DNA from: Lumbricus rubellus
Taxonomy: Eukaryota; Annelida; Clitellata; Crassiclitellata; Lumbricidae
Direction: 5' to 3'
Assembly: GCA_945859605.1 (NCBI GenBank)
Contig: OX243827.1
Span: 20,602,862-20,666,861 of the forward strand
DNA length: 64,000 nucleotides
Program-made: the position numbers and the translations under genes
Part shown: piece by piece, positions 20,601 to 31,171 of the stretch
Layout: each line of letters opens with the position of its first letter
Numbering within the stretch: position 1 is the first letter of the stretch
The notes under the pieces: generated by a model
Told to the model about the DNA's origin: nothing
Database searches by the model: none
The model's input: only the letters and a program-made list of their open reading frames with translations

Positions 20601-22570
20601 GTGTGTACCGGTACTTCTGAATGGCGGAGGGACGGCAAATTATCAATAATTAAATATAAATTGTTGCTATTACTACAATTATAATTACTATCACAACTAT
20701 TATCATCATTTATTATTATCAAGCACAATTTTAACGTAGTCGTATTGAATCGCTTTGTATTTACAATTTGTGTATATACTCTCAGAATGTTATGAATGCA
20801 CGTACATTCATACAACACATCCTCACTTGTTGCTGTGTGACTACAAGACCGTCTGCCCGACTGACTGATCCTACCAACCGTTGGTCTCGCTTAAAAACCA
20901 AACAACTGGAATAAATCATAGGGATTGCCAGCAGCGAACATTTGCCCAGACACTGATCAATAATTATAATATAGACTGGCCACCAGACACAATGCACTCT
21001 CCCTCCAATCGCAACTCACCGCGCTTTCCAGCCCAGGCAGAAAATCGTTCAATCTTTTCCTCTGTATACCAATGCTTCCGACCGACGGAAAATTAGTTTT
21101 ACTCGAGGAAGATAATCCCAATATTGAACTAACCTCAGATGATAGATGTGCAAAGCGGTTTATAATAGTCCTGCATAAACATGCAGAAAGTGGATTTAGA
21201 AAACTAGGCGAGACAGAGATACCGAAATAAAATGAAAAAGAAAATATATCGTATTTTATTATATTTACTCTTAGTTTTAGTTTTTAAAGGTGTGTAAGAT
21301 CAGACTAGTGGACTTCCTGAGCAGCAGACCGAAATTTATAAACATTTCATTTTTACCCTACGCAATTTATTATTGTTGATTAACTAGAGCCTATTGTATG
21401 CTTTTTACATTAAAAACATCTCTGTGTGCAAGAGTTAGGCTATATGTACGACAGTAAGATACATACATACATACAGTAAGACTCCTGGAAGTTAGAATTC
21501 TGAAAATCAGAGTTAATCAATCAATCAATCAGCCTTTTATTGACATAGCAGCAAGTTGCCAACAACAGAAATCTCAGGTTTACAAACTTAGAAATGAAAC
21601 ACACACAAAAAGTTCAAGATAATCTGCAGATGTCATCAACAGGATAACCATAAAGGATAAGAAAATCTGCCAACACAGAGCTGGTCCCTTTTTAATTTGA
21701 TGTAGACATGCATGACTAAACAATTTGTTGCGATCGATACAATTATAAACGTCAATGTGATTATAAACATACATAAACCTAACTAACATTGTTTAGACTA
21801 AAAACAGTCAAATAATGATTTTGTCCTGAGCATCTAACAGTTGTTATAGTAATCTAACAGCTGTCATAGTAATGCCAAATGTTTACAATAGCTTACAACT
21901 TAAACAGCAGTTCACATGCAGTCTCAATCTTTCTCATCAAATGAGGAATTTAATTCTCTTTTGAGTAGTAAACCCACACAGCTGTTGATCAGTCTCATTT
22001 CTAGATGACTTCATAGTAGATCTATAAGGAACTGACTACTCGTGGCAATTATCACTCCATGTTATGACGTCACTCGAAGCGATGACTCTTGTTGTAATGA
22101 TTAGACACTGAGCTTAAACTCTCAGTTCCATATCTACTCTTCAGTTTTTGCACAGCTGCAGCCCTAGTAAACGTGTATACATTATTCAGAAACTGTCAGC
22201 ACTGTCTCCAGCCAATCGGCGAAAGATGCCAGCATCAACGGTCACTTTGCACGTTACGGACGCATACGGGAGTTGCCCAGAATAGAGAAGAGTCCTTTAA
22301 TACACTATAGTCTCTCTCGAGACAGCCTTAGTATGAAGCGTCAGTAGTAACTCAGCTTTTTGTTGAAAGTTGGCTCTAGGCCTACTTGCTTCCTGATATT
22401 AGTCTCATTTGTTGAGGTGAGGCAAATTGTGACTCAGTGAAGCGCTCATGAATAAACTGGTGCCCCGTGGTTGATTTTCGAGTAGTGCTTCAGAAGTTTT
22501 GAGATTATGATTACGATTACGATCAGTTCCGTAAGCCTGAGCGCTTTACAGATTTTTTAGAACTGCACAC
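20601..22570. other. About 2 kb without a recognised feature
   Basis: AT-rich, with short frames only. A duplicated AGTAATCTAACAG word occurs near 21850 and a short ATAC run near 21465. I can support no exon, RNA or element. Confidence 0.5.
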
Positions 22571-22571
22571 T

Positions 22572-22732
22572 CATGGGCGGAGTTTATCAGGGGCTAGGGG
22601 GGCTAAGCCCACCAAAGAAGGTCCAGATTCAGCTTTTTCACCATGAAAATTGTATATTTTTCCGGGCTTAGCCCCCTCCCCAAGAAGGCATTATCCCCCC
22701 CCCCCACGAACGTAAACCAAACTCCGCCCATG
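22572..22732. mobile_element. MITE of the CTCCGCCCATG family, copy 2
   Basis: Terminal inverted repeats CATGGGCGGAGTTT and AAACTCCGCCCATG are perfect. The internal text (GGGGCTAGGGGGGCTAAGCCC, GGGCTTAGCCCCC) forms a second inverted pair. The same element is at 5862-6045. No clear target duplication was seen, so the superfamily is undecided. Confidence 0.75.
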
Positions 22733-22957
22733 CATGTGTACACTCACTGGCAGTGCACACTGCACAGCCTCTTCTTTCCCTTCCATCCTCCATAATAAAT
22801 TATTCCCAATCGGATGACAATAAACTTGTTTTCACCATTTTTAACCGCGCAGAAGTGCTTCTATAATACAACTGCGCAAATCCATTTACAACTGCATATT
22901 TTATGCAGAACCGCACAACACTAAAAAAATCCCTGCCGTAATCAGAAGAAACTTGGA

Positions 22958-22965
<8 letters not shown>

Positions 22966-23008
<43 letters not shown>
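22966..23008. repeat. (CA)n microsatellite
   Basis: About 21 uninterrupted CA units. Confidence 0.95.
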
Positions 23009-23009
<1 letters not shown>

Positions 23010-23029
23010 CATCGTCGAGAATAATATTA

Positions 23030-23440
23030 TTCCGAATTCCGCGCAGAATCGATCCTCATAATCAGAGTCCACTTCCTCTACATCCTCCCCCACCTCGTCG
23101 TCGTCATCTTCTTTTTCCACGACAGACCAACGGCCCGCAACTAAAGCAGAAACGGAGAGTTACGGAGTGTACCGTATACGGTCGTCGGCGCGCCGCCACG
23201 GTCGACGGACATTGCTCAGAATTAGGACTCTGCAGCTCCGCGGCGTCGGTCGAGCGCCGTTGACCGGGAGAGTTTTACATGATCAATACTATACGGGAAT
23301 GGAGATCTCGGCGGGCAGTCGGTGGTCCACTGACCGATAGCCGACGACGACGAGGACGACGAACGAGGATCCCCCGGAGATCTAATCGACGCGGAACCAC
23401 ATGTCCTCCGTATAATGCAAACAGCCAAGCCTCAGCGAAC
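23030..23440. other. CpG-rich low-repeat island with acidic frame; possible exon or promoter
   Basis: CpG is markedly enriched here (CGTCGGCGCGCCGCCACGG, CGACGACGACGAGG). A minus-strand frame at 23030-23118 reads EDDDDEVGEDVEEVDSDYED, and another at 23222-23428 starts MAVCIIRRTCGSASIRS. Splice sites could not be fixed and no family is recognised. In a genome this CpG-poor, the composition suggests a real but unidentified gene part or promoter. Confidence 0.3.
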
Positions 23441-25250
23441 ACCACGGGTGGGGGGTGGGGGTGGGGGGTTGGGGGGGGGGGTGCTCGGCTCCCCGGAATC
23501 CGGATGGTTTATTAATTCAGTCCCGTGAAAATCCTGCTGTTGGTCTACGGATTTGTCCCTTGAAATACCGGTGTAGTGTCAAGTCCATCAGGAGAGGGGT
23601 TCGAAGCAGAGAGGAAAATTCCAGGCGCCTGCGTGGCGATCTCTATAGGGGGCTCGACGGATGGAAAGTTAGGCTATTATAAGGCTTTTGAATAAATTTT
23701 ATGCTTTTATAAATATAAAATAAAAAAATTAGCATCTGAATAAAATCATATTGTGTGATAATTTATGCATGAATAGATCTATATAATCGCGCGGTCTTAT
23801 AACTCTAGACTTATACCCGAACTTGGGTATTTCAATGAACATACGGCTCTTTTAACAGCATATATAGATTGAGGAAGATGCATGTATATTGGTTACACTT
23901 TGCCCTGATGCTCAAAAGATTTTCAACAAACAGACAACATGCTTAGGCCCACATCCATAGCTAAGACCCTGTGAGAAAATACCCGTAAAACCCGTGTGCA
24001 CTTTTTTCTAGCATTTACATTTACAGCCCATCATTCATCATTCTACCAAAGCCGAACTGGACAATCTCAGTCAAAAACAGGATGTCCAGGTCCAACAACA
24101 AACTCTTTAAAACTAGACATCCCGCATATAAGCGCTACACGCCGATCATTCGCAATTAAGGTTAACGACAATATCACTGCAATATTCACAGCACTCTAAA
24201 ATCAGAAACAGGTCGCGGCGGCAAGTCCTCGACTTATACGCAAGTATATATCTATAGAAAGACCTAAAGCCGTTGAGCTGACGTGAAAGGGTCTCCCCTG
24301 CACAGTTTCTCAAGGTGGTATTAAATAAATCTGTGGCCATTATGCCAGGGACTATAGGTAGGCTTATATATGGCGAATCCAAACCGCCTGGTCTGTTCGC
24401 AGGAGACGTGCTTTGACGATATAGCCGCAAAGCCGCGTGGTCATCAAACGGGTCCCCAGGATGTCATTGGCGAGCATCGATCCACACACACACACACACA
24501 CACTCGAAAGGCGCTATTGACTCCGGTCAACTTCCTTCCTGACTTCCTTCCTATGTAAATGCGCCTGATTCACAATGCGAAATCCTCACGGGTCATTTCC
24601 ATCCACGCCACACGTGACAGACGGTGCCACCAACGCTCTAAAGCTAAACGCTGAAACGTAATTGCGAGCTAAAAATTTCTTAAGTAGGCCACTACTTAAC
24701 GTTAAAAGCGTACCGCATTAAAGGCTCAGACTTCCGAAATAAAGTACTTGACGCGAGGCCTTAGCCAGGACTCTGTTTGGGGGGGGGTCTACTCAGCTGA
24801 AATTATTATTCAGAGCTTCAGCAGCTCCCATATCATTATCATGATCAGATCATCCTTGGGATCTGCTGTCTTGCAAAATATCACATAGAAAACTAACTCT
24901 ACAATGAGCCTATAACTGCATTTCTATAAATTATTACATAACTTTTACTCTGAGTGTTTAAAAGGTGTGTTGTTACATTCTCGGTTTTAGTCACCGTTTA
25001 ACCTTTAAACTTTTTAAAGTTTAGCAGCTTATAATTATTAAGTGCTGTAATAGGCCAAGCAAATTTCTGTCCAGGGCAACGGCCTCTGTTGTCATAGACC
25101 CTGGTCAAATCGGATCCATCCATCCAGATATAAAATTTTACCCCAATCACGCAGCTTGAAATAGCAACTAACAACGGCCCCTCCACACTCAGATGTGGGT
25201 TTAAGCATCTTCAGACCCCCTCCTCAGATTCATTGGCTCCTAAATTTGTT
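23441..25250. other. No gene recognised; G-rich and (CA)n tracts
   Basis: A G-rich tract at 23448-23482 and a short (CA)n at 24484-24503. The rest is mixed to AT-rich with only short frames. Confidence 0.5.
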
Positions 25251-25251
25251 C

Positions 25252-25335
25252 ATGCATTCATTCATAGCAAGAATTCATATAGCGCACCTTCAGCAAGCCC
25301 ACACAGAGGCGCTCCCAGTTCAATCATGGTGATAG
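25252..25335 (-). mobile_element. LINE/SINE 3' tail fragment
   Basis: Minus-strand GGGAGCGCCTCTGTGTGGG, GAAGGTGCGCTATATGAATTC and an (AATG)n end. Confidence 0.7.
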
Positions 25336-26034
25336 AAATGGGTATCCAGGAGCCTGTTAAACACTGACGAGTGTCATGAGTCTACTCTATAGGTCGCACT
25401 AACACAACAGGAGTCTGTGCACATATGATATGAGTTCATGTCCAGATCCACCCTTGCATCATGGGACAGCAACCGAATACACCAACAGAAGCTTAACGGC
25501 AGCGCTGACGATATATTATAACCACGCCTACACATAACGACGAATTGGTTTGCATCACGGGATCTCGGCGTGATTTACTAATTAATGGTACGACTTACAG
25601 AGACACACCACGTATCCTCGCATCGGCGTGTGTATGGGTACAGTGATCGATACCCAGTGGGCAGCCGGATAAGTAGCGCAACATATAAAACATCCGAATG
25701 TCACCGCTAAGGAGGAACGTCCAATGAAGCAGGCCCCCAAATGATTGACCCAGGAGAGATTAGACCTGGCAGCTCTAAAGCATGGCCATCCCCCCCATGG
25801 ATCTTGACGAATTGCCTTTACATTGTGAGCCGCCTCTGCCGCTGGCAACGACCGGGAAGACCGCTAAAGCTGTGCAACTTAGCACGGTTGGTACGTAAAT
25901 AGATGCAAATTAATCACGGTGTACATGTATACATGGGAAGCGTGAATATGCGCGTGTAAACAGTTATATTGAAAGCGCACAGATCAATGTAGGCTATACG
26001 TGCGTCGGCGAGGCCAGTTTATTGAAAGCCTATG
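25336..26034. other. No feature recognised
   Basis: A minus-strand frame at 25582-25848 is rich in Cys and aromatic residues but shows no domain or splice support. Confidence 0.45.
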
Positions 26035-26035
26035 A

Positions 26036-26365
26036 ATGACAAGTATGCGAATTGCAACGGAATCACAAGTATGCGAATTGCAATGGAATTATTTAAGTAG
26101 GCTTATGCTAATTGTAACGAAGTGGCAAGTATGCGAATTGCAGTCCAATGGCAAGCATGTGCATTGCAATTGAATGACACGTATGCAAATTGCAATGGAA
26201 TGCTAAGTATGTGAATTGCCATGAAATGACAAGTATGCAAATTGCAATATGATGACTTAAGTATGCGAATTGTAATGGAATGACTTAAGTATGCGAGTTG
26301 CAATGGAATGGCAAGTATGTGAATTGCAATTGAATGACAAGTATGCGAGTTGCAATGGAATGATG
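26036..26365. repeat. 26-28 bp minisatellite (AAGTATGCGAATTGCAATGGAATGAC)
   Basis: About a dozen diverged units built from CAAGTATGYGAATTGCAATGGAATG. Most units end GACA or GACTTA, and the variation is patchy. Frames across it are repeat artefacts. Confidence 0.9.
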
Positions 26366-27180
26366 CCATTCATTAACAACTTCACATTAATAATTGTGAA
26401 TCGGTGTTGAATCTAGCCGCCCAGGCCCCGCTTTGAGAAAACCAGGTTGGTGATAGGAGTGCGTTGGGGGTGGGGGGGGCGTAAGGACAAACAACCGAGG
26501 CTGAGACGCATGGCGTTGACCAGTTAGAGGTGTTTTTACTCCTGTAGTCAACTCTTTTTATCTCAGGAATACTTTTTTAGTATATCAACTATTCCTCTTG
26601 TTTTATCTCTCTTCCTTAATTCTACCAGTCAACCATTGTTTACTTTACATGTAAAAAGCAGCTTTTCAATTTTTCTGTTGGGAATGTTGTTCCTGAGGGG
26701 AAACCCCCCCCCCCCGCTTCCCCACCAGAGACGTCTGGATCAAACATTGATTATGAATGCACTTTGCAATTTTCAAAATAACTGCAGGCATACACCCGAA
26801 CAGTATACAATGTTTCATAAAAATACAGACATTTCTCTGTCTAGAAAGGTTCCACATTTCTGGTTTCAAGGCACACTAGAGCTCTTTAGTTTACAAATAC
26901 TCAGCTTCTCTCTGATGATATACATAGGCAGACTCTGTGGCCGCTCTGCCATGGCGGTAGGCAACACAGTGGCTTTGTAGTTTGTACTGGCAGCAACGAG
27001 ACCAGACTTCACTGTGTTTACTCTTTCGAAAATCAACTCTTAATCGTATTCGTAATCTCCAAATTTATAGAGCGCCACTCGAAAGCCAAGTGCATGGCAA
27101 CAGCTTATTCACGAGCGCTGTATCTAGTCAGAAGGTTCCGAAGGAGGTCGTAGTCCGGTTACCGAAGGATCAGAGGTGGC
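26366..27180. other. No gene recognised
   Basis: Contains a G-rich patch (26466-26482) and a polyC run (26704-26716). An open frame at 26636-26980 crosses the polyC run and has no recognisable domain. Confidence 0.45.
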
Positions 27181-27182
27181 AG

Positions 27183-27416
27183 AGTAGTTAATAGTATAGT
27201 TGTTAAGAGTAGTCAACAGTAGCTGTTAATAGTAGTTAGCAGTAGCTGTAAATAGTAGTTAGCAGTAGCTGTTAATAGTAGTCAGCAGTAGCTCTTAATA
27301 GTAGTTAGCAGTAGCTGTTAATAGTAGTTAGCAGTAGCTGTTAATAGTAGTCAGCAGTAGCTGTTAATAGTAGTCAGCATTAGCTGTTAATAGTACTTTA
27401 GTAGCAGTAGCTGTTA
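27183..27416. repeat. 24-bp minisatellite (AGTAGCTGTTAATAGTAGTTAGC)
   Basis: About nine units of AGTAGCTGTTAATAGTAGTYAGC with single-base variants. Confidence 0.9.
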
Positions 27417-28036
27417 AGGTGACGTTTAGGTGGAAAATTGGAATGTGGAAGATCCAATGAGTCGTAAACATGGAACGCGTTCGGCTTACTATCGTGAATA
27501 AAAATGACTTGTGATTTCTCATGAATGAAAAGCATTGACTACTAGTTACTCATCATGGCTGATGATGCTGCTGTTCAGTGGCTGGACGCGTTCTGCAAAA
27601 GCTAAATAAATAACTCAAAAATGCAGTTTTCACTTTTTGAAGTCTGAACGCTGTAGGCAGTAGTGCTTCTAACAGTAATGCTGCATTTATAACATTGCTC
27701 AGGATAACATCCCGCTGCGTTTTCGCTGAGCAGTGAGCAGTGAGCACTGGCTGTCGGCAACTGCCAGATTTGCTGCTGCTGCTGATGCTGATGCTGCTGC
27801 TGATGCTTGCACACACCCATGTCAATGGCGGGAAAACTGTAAACATCGGACTACTTAGCTCTCGTCGGAATAGCATCAGCCTGCAATGCTCACATCCTCC
27901 TCCGAGGTCACTTACCTCAATCCCAAGGGCAGTCTCGAGATCCTTTAGCAATAATACATCTCTCACCACAATCATCTTGAAAACTACTCATTGTTCAGGA
28001 TAATGATTGTGCGCGACAATTTACATGTGCATGTAG
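27417..28036. other. No gene assigned; short CTG/CTGATG tract
   Basis: CTGCTGCTGCTGATGCTG near 27770-27810. Frames on both strands cross this repeat and lack recognisable domains. Confidence 0.45.
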
Positions 28037-28040
28037 GCAT

Positions 28041-28291
28041 GTGCGTATGTATGTATGTATGTATGTATGTATGTATGTATGTATGTATGTATGTATGTAT
28101 GTATGTATGTATGTATGTATGTATGTATGTATGTATGTATGTATGTATGTATGTATGTATGTATGTATGTATGTATGTATGTATGTATGTATGTATGTAT
28201 GTATGTATGTATGTATGTATGTATGTATGTATGTATGTATGTATGTATGTATGTATGTATGTATGTATGTATGTATGTATGTATGTATGTA

Positions 28292-28324
<33 letters not shown>

Positions 28325-28404
28325 ATGTATGTATGTATGTATGTATGTATGTATGTATGTATGTATGTGAGTATGTGTTGTATGTATGTATGTAAGTGTG
28401 TGTG

Positions 28405-28435
<31 letters not shown>

Positions 28436-28480
28436 ATGCGTGCGTACGTACGTACGTATGCATGTATATATGTATGACAT
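28041..28480. repeat. (GTAT)n tetranucleotide array, locus 2a
   Basis: Over 60 uninterrupted GTAT units, a short GT block at 28293-28308, then more GTAT. It decays at the right edge through GTGT, GTGC and GTAC variants (28390-28460). Confidence 0.98.
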
Positions 28481-28486
28481 TTTATT

Positions 28487-28635
28487 TTGTATGTATGTAT
28501 GTATGTATGTATGTATGTATGTATGTATGTATGTATGTATGTATGTATGTATGTATGTATGTATGTATGTATGTATGTATGTATGTATGTATGTATGTAT
28601 GTATGTATGTATGTATGTATGTATGTATGTTTGTG
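28487..28635. repeat. (GTAT)n tetranucleotide array, locus 2b
   Basis: About 35 GTAT units, separated from locus 2a by roughly 25 bp of unrelated text (GACATTTTATTTT). Confidence 0.98.
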
Positions 28636-28639
28636 TATA

Positions 28640-29240
28640 TATGTGATACTAATGCATGTATATATGTACACATTACGTATGAAAGTACAGATATATGTAC
28701 TCAGGCATCCATACATGACTAAGTTCTTTTAAGTTCTTTGCAAAAAACACCGTGTTCCGTATATCTTGAGCAACCTTCTGCAAAATATATATTCTGCAAT
28801 ATTTGCTCTTATAAATATTCATGAAAGCACCACAGAATTGGACAAGAGCAATATGACATTTTCTCCAGAGTCCCTAAGGCATAGTATCAGCCGCGCAGTA
28901 TATAGGCAGAAGTCGCCTACAATGCATAAATCTGTGACATTTTTTAACCAAGGTCAGGTGCTCTATGGCATTTCCAATTCGCAGGACACATGACGATAGC
29001 GAACGAATGGAGAATCATTTTCATGGTTAGTGGGAAAGCTACAGATCATAATGACATGAAGATAATAGACCAGCAAAGGTCGTGTCCTAAGGTGCTTCTC
29101 ATATAATCAACAAAATGTCAGGAATGTAAAATATTATAAAAACAATACAATAGAAATTGGCGTAGTTCACAGGAATGGCAACAGCAATTGTATTCCACAA
29201 TGACCTCCAATAATTCTTGCGACTGATGCCTAAGCTAAAC
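28640..29240. other. No feature recognised
   Basis: AT-rich sequence with short frames only. Confidence 0.5.
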
Positions 29241-29352
29241 TCCTCTGCCTTTAATAAGTTGCTTAAATCCTATTTTATTCACTGTGGCTGGGGTATAAGT
29301 GCGCCTCTGAGTAGTTCTCTTGAAAAGACGCTATATAAATTTTCAAAATCAA
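29241..29352 (+). mobile_element. LINE 3' end (CR1/L2-like), 5'-truncated
   Basis: The frame FNKLLKSYFIHCGWGISAPL is followed by CTCTGAGTAG, CTCTTGAAAAGACGCTATATAAATT. It lies tail to tail with the minus-strand LINE end about 30 bp downstream. Confidence 0.65.
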
Positions 29353-29379
29353 TGAAGGACTGAGAAGGCTATATACATT

Positions 29380-29605
29380 CATTCAAGAATTTCTATAGCG
29401 CTTCTTCAAGGGGACTACTCAGAAGCGCTCCCGACTCTAGCACAGCAAAAGGCACAGTTCTGAGTTGAGGGAAAAATGCTTTGGTAGGAGCCTCAGGAAG
29501 CAGACGTAGCTCCTGTGGGAGCCCATTCCAGACTAGTGAGCCCACCACGCAAAAGGCTCGATTCTTCGTGACCTTAGAATTACACGGTTCTATGTTCATA
29601 GGATT
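29380..29605 (-). pseudogene. LINE reverse-transcriptase C-terminus (CR1/L2-like), 5'-truncated
   Basis: The minus-strand frame reads NRAFCVVGSLVWNGLPQELR, then a segment with FFPQLRTV, and ends SGALLSSPLEEAL stop. The pattern (R-x-F-x-V-x-G-x-x-x-W-N-x-L-P, then a hydrophobic L-x-x-x-F segment) is the conserved C-terminus of CR1/L2/Jockey-type ORF2 proteins. The 3' tail overlaps the last codons and then reads CTTGAAGAAGCGCTATAGAAATT with an AATG run. Only the last 65 or so codons remain, as expected for 5'-truncated retrotransposition. It is an important landmark because its tail is that of the family-A SINEs. Confidence 0.75.
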
Positions 29606-30209
29606 TCTTAAGGAGATAGAACCGTATAGATGCGGTACACTGTAAGAGATAATTATGGTCGTGATTCATGCAATACATGTGTATGCAGAATATAGGCCTA
29701 TGGGCCACTATAAGCTTAATATGTAAACCAAAGTGTGATTAGCAATTGATAAGATAAACAATATACCTACTCATTTACATCTAAAACCCTATCTACATCG
29801 GCGGTTGAAGTACGAGGGGTGGGGTGGGGTGGGGGGAATTAAGCAGCTCATTCAAAGACTGAGCGGCAAAATTAGGTTACCGGCTGCAGCTTTCTAAAGT
29901 CGAAATGACCTACACAGAAGACTAACGTTACGTTTTAATGGCATTTTGCTTAGTATTCTTCGTTGCGCTGTTATAGCTAAGAGACGACATTGCTCGATTT
30001 GTATGCAGCGTTGTAAGCGGCGGGATGTCTCATTACACAGAGACCACGCCGCCATTTTCAAACACAAAGCATTCTGCGCCTCGTCTGACAAATCCCTCGG
30101 CTTTGCACGGACCGAGTCTTCTGCACAAATTGGTCGCGAGGATATTCGTAGGCTACTCCTGTGCTTCTGGACAACCCTCCACGCCTTGACGCAGAATCAA
30201 TTTGCATCT
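29606..30209. other. No gene assigned; G-rich tract and GC-rich patch
   Basis: A GGGGTGGGGTGGGG tract at 29816-29836, then a moderately CpG-rich patch (29945-30200) with a frame starting MLSILRCAVIAKRRHCSICM. No domain or splice structure is recognised. Confidence 0.4.
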
Positions 30210-30468
30210 GTGACCGGCATAGGCGTACGAGGCGGGGGGTCTAGAGGGCAAATGCCTCCCCCAAATTTCGGGCAAGTCTGTTTTTCGGGCAAGCAGACCC
30301 GGGAAAATACGAAAATGTTCTATTTTTCATGACATATTTCAGCTCTTTTGTCTTTTTCACAGACAAGAAAATAGTATTTCCCACCACGAGATTTATTTTT
30401 CGGGCAGAAGTAAAAATCTTTGACCCCCCTCCCACTGCTGAAATCTCCCGTACGCCTATGGTGACCGG
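30210..30468. mobile_element. hAT-type MITE, CATAGGCGTA family, copy 1
   Basis: Identical 8-bp duplications GTGACCGG at 30210-30217 and 30461-30468 flank a 243-bp element with perfect 12-bp ends CATAGGCGTACG/CGTACGCCTATG. The inside repeats CGGGCA and CCCGAAA-type words and G- and C-rich patches. No coding capacity. 8-bp duplications fit hAT. Confidence 0.85.
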
Positions 30469-30582
30469 CGGCGAGTGGAAATCTAAAATCGTGTACCTCG
30501 GGCCACTCCTATGTACAATTGTACACAGATGGCCATGCATGGATCTATTTTGTTGTGGAGCAGAGTATAAACAGTTGGATCA

Positions 30583-30655
30583 TTCTATTCTATTTTGGGA
30601 TTTATAAAGCGCCTCTCACAGTACAACCTAATCAGAGGCGCTCCCACTGCGAAGA
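30583..30655 (-). mobile_element. LINE/SINE 3' tail fragment (variant)
   Basis: Minus-strand GGGAGCGCCTCTGATTAGG, TGTGAGAGGCGCTTTATAAATC. The same variant is at 42655-42715. Confidence 0.65.
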
Positions 30656-31080
30656 AGATCATGAAGGTACACTAGCATAAATACCGACGCCCCGGTGTTC
30701 CGTGATATTCTATCCGTCGTAAAACTATCCGGGGATGAATATTAAAATGTATCCCTCTGCAGGATGGATTATGCTCGTATAGAGCAACCAGAGATAACTC
30801 ATTTCTATTTCCCGCGGCCGGGATGGTTTCGTACGACTCATTGGGGGATACTTTTGCCCAATGGGGGAATAATCCCCCCCCCCGTTCAGAATCATCCGGC
30901 CGGATACTTAGTTTCGCACGGGGAAATGATTTTTAATGGATACTCTATACTTAGTGACACCGGCGTGATACTGGTGTATTGCAGATGCCTGCCAGTTTCT
31001 GGTTTATTCTCCATTACATTTAATCCACACCTGTTATACTGGAACTTAATGCCACGTCCATTTAGTAGCATCACAGCCAC

Positions 31081-31138
31081 TTGATACCACATTCCACATT
31101 TGATACCACATTTAATACCACATTTAATACCACATACA
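31081..31138. repeat. Short ATTTGATACCACA tandem repeat
   Basis: Four to five units of TTTGATACCACA/TTTAATACCACA, 12-13 bp each. Confidence 0.8.
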
Positions 31139-31171
31139 TCAACATTCTGAAAATCCCCTGCGGTCTTCTGG

